Assembly (NCBI GenBank): GCA_019188245.1
Contig: JAECZO010000074.1
Location: forward strand, 1-64,000
Length of the DNA: 64,000 bases
Origin: Novymonas esmeraldas
Taxonomy: Eukaryota; Euglenozoa; Kinetoplastea; Trypanosomatida; Trypanosomatidae
Direction: 5' to 3'
Below the pieces are notes generated by a model. It was not told the DNA's origin. It was given only the letters and a program-made list of their open reading frames with translations, and did no database searches. Shown here piece after piece: positions 1-8,071 of the stretch. Every line of letters starts with the position of its first letter. Within the stretch, counting starts at the first letter, position 1. The position numbers were made by a program, and so were the translations under genes.

Positions 1-1
1 G

Positions 2-1276
2 GTGGAGCAGTTCAGCGGCTACATCGACATCCCCGGCGTGAATGGCACGCAGAAGCACTACTTCTACTGGCTGTTCGGGCCGCGTCGGCTGCCGGCGGAC
101 GGCAGCGCGCCACCGGTGATCATGTGGCTGCAGGGCGGCCCGGGCTGCAGCTCCGGGCTCGCGCTTACCATCGAGCTCGGTCCGTGCCTGATGAACGAGA
201 CCTCCGGCGAGCTGTACCGCAACGCGTACGGGTGGAACGACGAGGCGTACCTGCTGTTCGTGGACCAGCCGACCGGCGCGGGCTACTCGTACGGCGACAA
301 GGCGAACTACGTGCACAACGAGAGCGAGGTGGCGGAGGACATGTACAACTTCCTGCAGGGCTTTGCGCGCAAGTTCCCGTCGCCGTCGATCACGGGTGCG
401 AACGACTTCTACGTGATCGGCGAGAGCTACGCCGGGCACTACGTGCCGTCGGTGGGCTACCGCATTCTCGTGGGCAACCAGCGCGGCGACGGCCCGCACA
501 TCAACCTGAAGGGCATCGGCATCGGCAACGGGCTGACGGACCCCTACACGCAGGCCCCTTCGCTCGCGGAGATGGCGTATCACGGCTGCATCGAGAAGAC
601 CGGCGCGCCGTGCATCAACGAGTCGGTGTACGAGAAGATGTTGTCTGTCCTACCGGAGTACCAGCGTCACATCCGCAACTGCAACGACGCCTCACTGGGC
701 TACGACGCGGCGAACGCTGAGTGTGTGCTGGCGATTAAGTTTTTTCAAAGTACAGTAATGTCCTACAGGAGAACAGGCATGAATGTGTACGATGTTCGCC
801 AGCCGTGCATTGGGGAGCTTTGCTACCCGATGAACCACACGCTGGCGTTCTTCAACAGCAGTGCAGTGAAAGCATCGCTCGGTGTCAGCAACGAGGCACG
901 CTGGTCGACGTGCAACGGCGAGGTTGGTGAGCTGTTCACATACGACTTCATGAAGAACTTCAACTGGACGATCCCGCCGCTTCTGGACGCCGGCATCCGC
1001 GTGCTGATCTACGCGGGTGACTGCGACTTCATCTGCAACTGGATGGGCAACAAGGCGTGGGTGAAGGCGCTGCAGTGGAGTGGCACCGCCGGCTTCAACG
1101 CTGCCCCGGATGTGGAGTTCGGCGTTGGCGGCCGCGCGGCTGGCCAGGAGCGCGCGTACGGCAACTTCAGCTTTGTGCGGATCTACGACGCGGGCCACAT
1201 GGTGCCGATGGACCAGCCGCAGGTGTCGCTGTACATGGTGCACCAGTTCCTGCACAGCAATCAGCTGAGCTACTGA
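2..1276 (+). CDS. CBP1: Serine carboxypeptidase, S10 family (CBP1-like), 5' end outside window
   Basis: This gene is open at the left edge; 424 codons are visible and the signal peptide and roughly the first 40 residues are missing. The reading frame starts mid-gene at a GTG (Val) codon. It encodes an alpha/beta-hydrolase carboxypeptidase that removes C-terminal residues in an acidic lysosomal or secretory compartment. The S10 landmarks are present: GGPGCSS (oxyanion/substrate region), GESYAGHYVP with Ser142 as nucleophile, DFICNW with Asp342, and GHMVPMDQP with His399 completing the triad (visible-residue numbering). Several Cys residues and N-glycosylation sequons fit a secreted enzyme. In trypanosomatids this is usually the single S10 peptidase. 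About 727-830 is unusually rich in A/T-ending codons compared with the rest of the gene. Family assignment is very secure; the organelle is inferred from the family. Confidence 0.95.
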   Translation: MEQFSGYIDIPGVNGTQKHYFYWLFGPRRLPADGSAPPVIMWLQGGPGCSSGLALTIELGPCLMNETSGELYRNAYGWNDEAYLLFVDQPTGAGYSYGDKANYVHNESEVAEDMYNFLQGFARKFPSPSITGANDFYVIGESYAGHYVPSVGYRILVGNQRGDGPHINLKGIGIGNGLTDPYTQAPSLAEMAYHGCIEKTGAPCINESVYEKMLSVLPEYQRHIRNCNDASLGYDAANAECVLAIKFFQSTVMSYRRTGMNVYDVRQPCIGELCYPMNHTLAFFNSSAVKASLGVSNEARWSTCNGEVGELFTYDFMKNFNWTIPPLLDAGIRVLIYAGDCDFICNWMGNKAWVKALQWSGTAGFNAAPDVEFGVGGRAAGQERAYGNFSFVRIYDAGHMVPMDQPQVSLYMVHQFLHSNQLSY

Positions 1277-2010
1277 GGTACTCGTCTGTGTGTTTGTGTT
1301 TTTTTTTTTTTCCTTTTCCATTACTTGTCTGGTATCTCCGTCGGTAGACCTGCCTTTGTCATTTCACGGTCGTGGCCTCTGGATGTTCATGGGGACTTTT
1401 GATGTTTACCCCTCCCCGCCTCCACGCCTCCACCACCTCCGTTTATCGAGAGAAGGAGGAGCGCCGCGACGACGGGCAGCGGAGCGCATCTACTCATTGC
1501 CAGTTGTGTGGTAGCACCGCATGTGGGTGAGTTGTTTCTGTTCGATCTCCCCCTTTTTCAGCGTGAAGTCTTTGCGTTTTTTTTTTTTTTTGTGTGTGTG
1601 TCCTAGACGATCGGAGGAGATATCTGTTCTGATGATGACACTGGTGATGATGGCTTCTGTAAGTGTGTGTGCGTGTGTGTCTCTGTGTGACGGGAAAGCA
1701 GTGCTGAGGGGGCTCCTCAACTCGCTCTTGACCGCCTCGGATGGCGTGAGGGTGGTTGTGTGTGTTGCAGGGGTGCCTGCGCACGACTACACACTGAATC
1801 ACAGCAACGTAAACCGACGAAAAAAAAAAAAAAGAAGACAACAGAGTTTGTGTGCGTGATCGAGCATGTGCTGTGGTGGGAGCGAGTGCTGGTAATTGGC
1901 GTTGTCTGCGGAGGACGTCGCACGAGCCGCGTGGTGTTGATGTTGGTGCGCATGGGGAAGGGGCGAAGGGGGATGGCGTGAGACTCCCGATGTCGCTCCC
2001 CCCATCCCCA

Positions 2011-2040
2011 GTGTCCTGCCGTGTCCTGCCGTGTCCTGCC
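2011..2040 (+). repeat. Three tandem copies of a 10-bp unit GTGTCCTGCC
   Basis: Three perfect head-to-tail copies of GTGTCCTGCC are read directly, and they run into a TG tract. The unit is not a simple dinucleotide, unlike nearly all other tandem repeats here. Confidence 0.9.
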
Positions 2041-2045
2041 GTGGA

Positions 2046-2071
2046 TGTGTGTGTGTGTGTGTGTGTGTGTG
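2046..2071 (+). repeat. (TG)13 microsatellite
   Basis: Uninterrupted TG tract in the PAP2 upstream spacer, typical of the spacers in this window. Confidence 0.9.
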
Positions 2072-2106
2072 ACCCGTGTCCGTCTCCCGTCTCTCTCCCA
2101 TGAACA

Positions 2107-2142
2107 CTCTGCCTCCCCCTCTCGCACATCCTCGTGTTGCAG
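2107..2142 (+). promoter_or_regulatory. Probable spliced-leader acceptor of the PAP2 gene
   Basis: A pyrimidine-rich stretch (CTCTGCCTCCCCCTCTCGC and on) ends in GCAG at 2142, 136 bases upstream of the ATG at 2278. This is the usual trans-splice signal of trypanosomatids. Other AGs lie downstream, so the exact site is an inference. Confidence 0.55.
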
Positions 2143-2277
2143 GAGCGCTCTCTCTCTCTTTCTGTCATTTGCTGTGCGTCGTCTCCGCTTCACCACGCAC
2201 CCGCTTTGGACCGTCACACAAGAGTTGCACACACAGACGCACACTCGTCAGACGACGTTGCCGCTCCCTGGCAGAGG

Positions 2278-3441
2278 ATGCCCTCTTCATCACACGACGC
2301 AGGCCAGTGCAGCGTCGCCGCGGTCTGGCGACTCCTCTTCTTTTTCCGCCTGCACGATTACATTCTGTGTCTCGCGTGCGGCCTCATCGCGTATGGTGTG
2401 AGTCGAGTGCGGCCACACTGCCGACCCTTCTCATGGACGGACCCAACGATCGACTTCCCCTATGGAGGCGCCGGCACCTTCCCATCGTGGACGCTGGCCA
2501 TCATCTCCGTCCTCCCCGGCGTGGCCTACGTGCTCGGCGAGGCGGTGCGGCACCTGTGGCTCGGCCGGCGTAGCGGTGGTGTGCTCGCGTGGGCCCCCTA
2601 CACGCGGCGGACGAGGCTGCGCTGGAGGCGGCCGCGAGGCGAGAGCGGCGGCGGTGATGAAGCGGTCTCCACCGCCGGCGCGGATGGCGGTCGCCGCGGA
2701 GCTGCAGACGCGCCTCCTCTCCCGCTCTCCGAGTCGTCCGCGGCGGCGCCGTCGACGTCCGGCACGCCTGGTAGCATCGTCGTCGTCACGGAAGATGTGG
2801 TGCCGTCGGCGGAGAGGGACGCGCAGGTCGGCTCGCCGACACAGCCGCGCCACCTCGCACCGTCGCCGCTGCCTGCAAAGGTCGAGGGTGGCGCAGACAG
2901 CGCGGCGCATGTCTACACGGTGACGCGGTCGTGGCAGTGGTTCCTTGTGCACGCGCACATGTGGATCCTGACGCAGGCCTTCTCCATCACGTTCGCTATG
3001 CTGGTGGTGGACACGGTGAAGGTGTACGCAGGACGTTTGAGGCCCGACTTCCTGTCTCGCCTGCGCAACAGCGGCTACAGCCCCAGCAGCGTCGGCGTCG
3101 ACTGGTGCGCCGTCGCCCTTGGCGGGCGAGTCTCGTTTCCATCAGGGCACAGCGGCATCAGCTTCGCTGCGTTCGTGCCGCTCTGCTACTATGTGCTGCA
3201 CACGCTTCACGCCTTTCGCACCGGCGGTGTGTCACTGTGGCGCACCGTCGCGGGGCTCGTCCCGCTCATCCTTCCCATCACCGTGGCGGTCTCACGGACT
3301 CGGGACTTCCGCCACAACTACGACGACGTCGTCGCCGGAAGCGCCATCGGCATCGCAAGTGCCATGATCGCGGTCAAGGCGACCATGTCTGTGGATGGCC
3401 GCACAGGTCAACTCGTGCCGCGGTTTGCAAGCGGCGAGTAA
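2278..3441 (+). CDS. PAP2-superfamily phosphatase (lipid phosphate phosphatase-like)
   Basis: 387 residues from the ATG at 2278. An in-frame upstream extension exists but encodes microsatellite-like sequence. All three PAP2 signature blocks are intact: KVYAGRLRP at 248-256, PSGH at 288-291 and SRTRDFRHNYDD at 339-350, with His291, His346 and Asp350 as the catalytic residues expected for this family. Hydrophobic segments near 22-42, 68-88, 225-245, 293-312, 323-338 and 352-368 predict about six membrane spans, as in lipid phosphate phosphatases that remove phosphate from phosphatidate or related lipids in the ER or other membranes. A hydrophilic low-complexity loop of about 110 residues (about 98-210) separates spans 2 and 3 and is not part of the usual fold. 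The substrate cannot be told from sequence. Confidence 0.9.
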   Translation: MPSSSHDAGQCSVAAVWRLLFFFRLHDYILCLACGLIAYGVSRVRPHCRPFSWTDPTIDFPYGGAGTFPSWTLAIISVLPGVAYVLGEAVRHLWLGRRSGGVLAWAPYTRRTRLRWRRPRGESGGGDEAVSTAGADGGRRGAADAPPLPLSESSAAAPSTSGTPGSIVVVTEDVVPSAERDAQVGSPTQPRHLAPSPLPAKVEGGADSAAHVYTVTRSWQWFLVHAHMWILTQAFSITFAMLVVDTVKVYAGRLRPDFLSRLRNSGYSPSSVGVDWCAVALGGRVSFPSGHSGISFAAFVPLCYYVLHTLHAFRTGGVSLWRTVAGLVPLILPITVAVSRTRDFRHNYDDVVAGSAIGIASAMIAVKATMSVDGRTGQLVPRFASGE

Positions 3442-4460
3442 AGCTCTCCCCTCCCCCTCCCCTTACGACGACGTTGTACGTTGGAGCGACGGAGAGCGAG
3501 AGAAGGAGAGAGATGCGAAGCTCTTCGCAGTACAGGTGAGATGGAGTGTGTAAGAGAGAGAGAGGGAGACAGAGCACCTCCTCTTCTTTTCTTTCTTTTT
3601 TATTGCTGTGTGTGATTTGGTTGCTCCCTGCACTGTCATATCCTCGCGACGACAGCGAGCGCTTGTGCAACGAGTTGGCGGACTTCATTTCTTTTTTTTT
3701 TTTCATTTTACACACATTTCTCTTCTTCACACCGCTGTCACCTCACAACGGCCGCACCGCCACGTGTGCTTCAGCTCACACACCCACACACACACATCTA
3801 GAAACACACCGACACACACACGCACACAGACACAGACATACACGCACACAGGACAGTGGCGTGTGGTGTGAGAGGGCGAGACAGAGATGTCGTGAGCTGA
3901 TCACATCCTGAATGAAAAAAAAAAAACAAAAAAAAACTCAACGAGTCCCTCATCACATCAGCGTATCGCCCCGCTGTCTCTTCATATCTCATCACACTCC
4001 CCTCTCTTCCCTTCTATCCGGCCTCCCTCTGTGCAGTCGGCATCGGCTCGTGCGCCACGTCACGTGCTGTGCCTCTGCGTCCTCCACTTCTCCTCCTTGT
4101 TTGTGTGTGTGTGTGTGTGTGTGTGTTCAGAGAGCTTCCGCGTCTGGTCTGCACCGCGGCATATCTGTTTCGCAGGAAACGTGGAAGTGGTTGTCCTGCA
4201 GACTGCAACGCGAGCGAAGCACACAGACGCAGAGCGGCCGCTGCCTGCGCCTGTGTGTGTGTGAGAGAGGAGACAGAAGGGAGAGAGAGAGTGGAGAGAC
4301 GCGCAACACCAGCGCTCTCGCCTCGCCACCACCTTCTCACTTCTCACTTCTCACTTCCACTACTGCTGCTGCTGCTGTCACTGCGCAGCGGTGCTCTCTC
4401 TGTCTCTCTCCTGTTCCACTCGAAGACGACATCTTCCAGCAGAGGCCAGCGGAAGCGCAA
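3442..4460 (+). other. Intergenic spacer, PAP2 to GPI8
   Basis: No credible gene. It contains CA-rich sequence (about 3774-3850), an A-rich stretch (3914-3937), a (TG)n tract (4102-4126), a repeated ACTTCTC motif (about 4336-4357), GCT repeats and an acceptor-like polypyrimidine-AG ending at 4388. Confidence 0.7.
4310..4388 (+). promoter_or_regulatory. Probable spliced-leader acceptor of GPI8
   Basis: A long pyrimidine-rich tract with three ACTTCTC copies ends in GCGCAG at 4388, 72 bases before the GPI8 ATG. Confidence 0.6.
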
Positions 4461-5522
4461 ATGCTCTGGCGGCCGCGGCGTTCATCAGGTGCGGCCGTCG
4501 TCGCTACGCCGGTGGCACTGCTTCTGCTGCTGCTGGTGCTGCTCTCACTGGCTGTACTGGCCCTCTCTGCATCAGCGGCGCCGACGGCGGCGCGCAGGGG
4601 CGGCAGCAACAACTGGGCCGTGATCGTCTCCTCGTCGCGGTACCTCTTCAACTACCGCCACACCGCCAACGCCCTCACCCTCTACCACCTCCTGCGCCAG
4701 CACGGCATCGACGACGACCACATCCTTCTCTTCCTGAGCGACAGCTTCGCTTGCGACCCACGCAACGTGTACCCGGCGGAGATCTTCGGGCAGCCTCCCG
4801 GCGAGGGGGATGTGAACGGACACTCGAGCATGAACCTGTACGGCTGCAGCGCGCAGGTGGACTACGCGGGCAGCGACGTGGATGTGCGCCGCTTCCTGAG
4901 CGTGTTGCAGGGCCGCTACGATGAGAACACACCCCCGACACGTCGGCTGCTGTCGGATGAGAACTCGAACATCATCATCTACGTCGCAGGACACGGCGCC
5001 AAGTCCCACTTCAAGTTCCAAGACGCCGAGTTCCTGAGCTCGTCAGACATCTCGGAGACGCTCATGATGATGCACCAGCAGCGGCGCTACGGGCGAGTGG
5101 TCTTCCTCGCGGACACCTGCCACGCCATCGCGCTGTGCGAGCATGTGGAGGCGCCCAACGTGGTGTGCCTCGCCGCCTCCGACGCGGAGTCGGAGAGCTA
5201 CTCGGACCAGTACGAGCGGCAGCTTGGCGTTCACCTCGTCTCGTACTGGATGAACGAGATGTACTCGCTGCTGAACGGCACCGACTGCAGCAACCCCCGC
5301 ATGCGTCGCATCGGCGACGACAGCGTGTCAGTGCTTCACCAGTCCTGGCACAACTTCAACTACCACCCCTACCGCACGATCGTAAGCGCAGGGCAGTCGA
5401 AGCCAGCGCACCGCGACGCCGTGAACAACCCTGCGGCGCTGAAGGAGTGGTTGGTGGCCGACTTTGTGTGCGGCGCCGAGCCGGCGGCGGTGCCGGTGCC
5501 CCTCCGCTACGATCTGGAGTAG
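4461..5522 (+). CDS. GPI8: GPI-anchor transamidase catalytic subunit (GPI8), peptidase C13 family
   Basis: 353 residues from the ATG at 4461, just before a signal sequence (Leu-rich core about 18-36). An in-frame ORF runs about 180 codons further upstream but encodes spacer repeats. The legumain-fold core begins at NWAVIVSSSRYLFNYRH (51 onward). The catalytic dyad is His178 in AGHG and Cys220 in LADTCHA; FACDPRN (97-102) is a conserved GPI8 element. GPI8 cleaves the C-terminal signal of precursor proteins in the ER lumen and joins the new end to a GPI anchor, acting in a complex with GAA1 and other subunits. No C-terminal membrane segment is present, unlike the human and yeast proteins but as known for trypanosomatid GPI8. 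Identification is firm from the dyad context and the length (about 350 in Leishmania). Confidence 0.95.
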   Translation: MLWRPRRSSGAAVVATPVALLLLLLVLLSLAVLALSASAAPTAARRGGSNNWAVIVSSSRYLFNYRHTANALTLYHLLRQHGIDDDHILLFLSDSFACDPRNVYPAEIFGQPPGEGDVNGHSSMNLYGCSAQVDYAGSDVDVRRFLSVLQGRYDENTPPTRRLLSDENSNIIIYVAGHGAKSHFKFQDAEFLSSSDISETLMMMHQQRRYGRVVFLADTCHAIALCEHVEAPNVVCLAASDAESESYSDQYERQLGVHLVSYWMNEMYSLLNGTDCSNPRMRRIGDDSVSVLHQSWHNFNYHPYRTIVSAGQSKPAHRDAVNNPAALKEWLVADFVCGAEPAAVPVPLRYDLE

Positions 5523-5525
5523 CAG

Positions 5526-5528
<3 letters not shown>

Positions 5529-5564
<36 letters not shown>
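5529..5564 (+). repeat. (TG)18 microsatellite immediately after the GPI8 stop
   Basis: Uninterrupted TG run starting six bases past the stop codon, so it must lie in the GPI8 3' UTR. Confidence 0.9.
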
Positions 5565-5566
<2 letters not shown>

Positions 5567-6060
5567 CGTGTGTGCATGTACATGGAACGTTGTGGAGGAC
5601 ACAGCCAACACTTCCACCCAACCAAACACACACACACACATCTTCACGCAGTGCACAGATCGCGTTCTCCGCTGCCCTCACGGACACACGCACTGTCCTT
5701 CCGATCGACCTCCTCCTTCCGTCTTCTCACTCCGCCCGACTCCGCAGGGGATTACTTCGTCAATACACATCGACACACATTGTAGTATGTGTGTGTATGT
5801 GTGTTTATGTGTGTGTGTATCAGTGTTACTGACTCTTCAGCTGGATCAGTGCTGCTGCTGCTGCTGCCGCCGCTGCTGCGCTACCCCCTTTCTCTGCCCC
5901 TCCTCTACAATGCTCCGTCCTTCGCCTCCTCTGCTCTACTCTTCTCGTCCGCGTCACACACGCTCACGCGCACACACGCACCCACGCACACACGCACACA
6001 CGCACACACGCACACATGCAGGCACAGGTAACGTTTATCGGCTGACTAACACACACACAT

Positions 6061-6099
6061 CTTTCCTCTACCCCCTTCTTCCTCCCCCCCCATCTGCAG
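6061..6099 (+). promoter_or_regulatory. Polypyrimidine tract and AG directly abutting the ATP12 ATG
   Basis: About 33 nearly pure pyrimidines, then CATCTGCAG ending at 6099, with the ATG at 6100. If used, the mature mRNA would have the spliced leader joined straight to the start codon. Confidence 0.5.
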
Positions 6100-7329
6100 A
6101 TGCGCGCGTTGGCCTCCACAGCGACGGCGGCGTCACGCCGGGTGTGGATGTCGACCGCGGCCAGGACCACCACCTCTTCTGCTGCTGCTGCTGCTGCTGC
6201 CATGACCACGTCCCGCCTCTCTGTCTCCTCGAGCCCCACAGCCGCCACGACCGCGCCGGCGGGTGCGACTGGGCCAGCGGTCGCGCCGAAGAAGCCTCGC
6301 CGGCGCATCACGAGCAGGCTGGACGCGTCGGACTTGCTCAAGAAGGTGCCGAGTGAGCCCGGCGCACATGCAGAGCTGTCCACTGCCGAGCTCGAGCGCA
6401 AGGTGGAGGAGATGTCGCGTATGAATCCGAAGCAGCTCGAGGAGGTGATGCGGCGGTTCGAGACGCAGGAGGAGGAGAGCAGTCGCGTGCTGAGCGAAGA
6501 CGCGCTCTACCAGATGGACGTGTCCCTCGCACCGCGCAGCTCGGGGGCCGTGCGTGTGTTTTGGAAAGATGTGGATGTGGTGGAGCTCTCGGAGCGCTAC
6601 CCGGGCTGGTTCGCCGTGGCGGTGGATGGCAGGCGGGTGAAGGCGTTCGAGACGTCGCAGGCGCTGGCGGTGCCGAGCATGGCGATGGCGTGCTGCTGCG
6701 CGCAGGAGTATGCGGAGCAGACGGGCCACATCAACAAGCTGCTGATGCCCATGTCGGACATCTGCAGCGGTGCCCTCCACATCGCACCACAGATGCTGAC
6801 GCCGCGCATCGACTACCTCCTCTCCTTCTTCCAGAACGACAACCTGTACTTCCGCGCCGCGCCGATCGCGGCGGCGCAGGATGCCATGATTGCCCCAATC
6901 GTCGCGTGGTTCGAGCGTGTGTACGAGATGGACGTCCCACGCGTGGTGGGCATCGGCGACCCGCACATCACGCCACACGCGACGGCGAGGATGCGTGACG
7001 CCCTCCTCGCCATGAACATGAACCCCTACCAGGTGCTGGCGCTCTGTGTGACGGCGCAGTTCACGAGCAGCCTGCTGCTCCCGCTGGCGCTCTTCCACGG
7101 CGTGGTCGATCTGCCAACCGCGCTGGCGATCAACCGCGCCGAGGAGCACCACAACATCACAGAGGCGGGGCTCGTCGAGGGCTACCACGACATACGCGAG
7201 GCGGACGTGGTGACAAAGATATGCGCCTGCGCAACCACGTGGCGGCTCATGAAGGACGTGCCCCTGGCCAAGTGTCTCGAGGTGCCGCGCGCTGCCGCCG
7301 CTGCCATGGAGGAGGCAGAGTCGGTTTAG
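6100..7329 (+). CDS. ATP12: ATP12-family chaperone, mitochondrial F1-ATPase assembly factor
   Basis: 409 residues. The N-terminus (about 1-40, rich in Arg, Ser, Ala and Thr, with almost no acidic residues) looks like a mitochondrial targeting peptide. A charged stretch (95-128) precedes the ATP12 domain at about 151-375, recognisable by FWKDVDVVEL, the VPSMAMACCCAQEY segment, LLMPMSDICSGAL, the aromatic NDNLYFRA segment and the RAEEHHNI region near the end. ATP12 binds the F1 alpha subunit in the matrix and keeps it from aggregating until the alpha3beta3 hexamer forms. The candidate splice acceptor touches this ATG, so a later start (Met17 at 6148 or Met35) is possible, but these would also leave a basic Ser/Ala-rich leader. 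Family assignment rests on motif order over the whole domain. Confidence 0.85.
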   Translation: MRALASTATAASRRVWMSTAARTTTSSAAAAAAAMTTSRLSVSSSPTAATTAPAGATGPAVAPKKPRRRITSRLDASDLLKKVPSEPGAHAELSTAELERKVEEMSRMNPKQLEEVMRRFETQEEESSRVLSEDALYQMDVSLAPRSSGAVRVFWKDVDVVELSERYPGWFAVAVDGRRVKAFETSQALAVPSMAMACCCAQEYAEQTGHINKLLMPMSDICSGALHIAPQMLTPRIDYLLSFFQNDNLYFRAAPIAAAQDAMIAPIVAWFERVYEMDVPRVVGIGDPHITPHATARMRDALLAMNMNPYQVLALCVTAQFTSSLLLPLALFHGVVDLPTALAINRAEEHHNITEAGLVEGYHDIREADVVTKICACATTWRLMKDVPLAKCLEVPRAAAAAMEEAESV

Positions 7330-7985
7330 CTTTTGTGTTGGTGAGGCAGCGCACCGTGGAACAGTGTGTGTGTGCTCATCTGTGTGTGTGTGTGTGTGTG
7401 TGCTGAGCACACTAACTTGACAGAAGGAGAGAGAGAGAGCGAGAAGGAGCGCGAGGTGGTTCGCCAACGGGGTTGGTTCACTGTCGACGCAAGACTTGTA
7501 CGCGGCCCAAGCATCTCACTGCGTGTATTTGTGTGCGTGTACGTCTCACCGTCTCTCTCTCTCTCTCTTTGTTTCTCTGCCACTGCGCTGTCACTAAGAT
7601 ATGTGTGTGTGAGTGTGTCTCTGCATCTTCGTGTGCTGAGAGAGAGAGAGAGACAGTCTTGAAAGGGCTGCGGGGCGGTGATGTGCGAGGGCTACTCGCT
7701 GCATCTCCGTCCTTCCCTCTCGTGCGGTGCTCTCTCGCTCTCTCTGTTGTGGTTGTCGTCTGTCACAGTCGTCGTGTGTGTTGCGTACTGGGCGAAGGAC
7801 GTCCACGCGTGCCTCTCTTCCCCTCTCCCCCTTCCAGCGCTGACGATGCACATGTGCACTGAACAACATCGAGCCAACGCGTCTTCCACCACTGTCATCG
7901 CTCTCCCTCTCTCTCTTGTCTCGTGTTTCAACGTGCTCCTCTGCTGCACCTCGGCGGAACCCACCAACACACACAAACACACACA

Positions 7986-8042
<57 letters not shown>

Positions 8043-8071
8043 CTGGCTCTAGCTCCAAGTCTGCAGCAAGG
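7330..8071 (+). other. Intergenic spacer, ATP12 to FAM221-like gene
   Basis: No credible gene. TG tracts follow the stop (about 7362-7402), then GA and CT runs, and a long CA-rich array (7966-8040) ends about 30 bases before the next start. Confidence 0.7.
7966..8040 (+). repeat. CA-rich microsatellite array
   Basis: About 75 bases of (CA)n interrupted by a few AAAC units, in the 5' flank of the next gene. Confidence 0.9.

Larger units (their letters stand above)
1277..2277 (+). other. Intergenic spacer, carboxypeptidase to PAP2
   Basis: No credible gene. The spacer holds a T13 run soon after the stop (about 1299-1311), TG-rich stretches, an A-run near 1820, a three-copy 10-bp tandem (2011-2040), a (TG)13 tract (2046-2071) and a polypyrimidine tract ending at an AG at 2141-2142, 136 bases before the PAP2 start. 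This is the expected 3' UTR, polyadenylation zone and 5' UTR. Confidence 0.7.
5523..6099 (+). other. Intergenic spacer, GPI8 to ATP12
   Basis: No credible gene. It begins with an uninterrupted (TG)18 tract (5529-5564) a few bases after the stop, has alternating CA and TG stretches, a CA-rich block (about 5955-6056), and ends in a polypyrimidine tract directly abutting the ATP12 start codon. Confidence 0.7.

Noticed and set aside
1644-1707. C/D-box snoRNA-like arrangement (GTGATGA then CTGA 64 bases apart)
   Set aside because: The space between is mostly TG repeat and I see no terminal stem; the boxes are short and likely by chance.
3912-4460. In-frame N-terminal extension of GPI8
   Set aside because: It translates A-rich, TG-repeat and CT sequence, lies across the probable splice acceptor at 4388, and would hide the signal sequence.
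5529-5564. CRISPR-like regular repeats among the TG/CA arrays
   Set aside because: These are simple dinucleotide microsatellites without spacers, in a eukaryotic genome.
7916-8071. In-frame upstream ATG of the FAM221-like gene
   Set aside because: The extension encodes Thr-His repeats from the CA array; the ATG at 8072 fits the codon-bias boundary.
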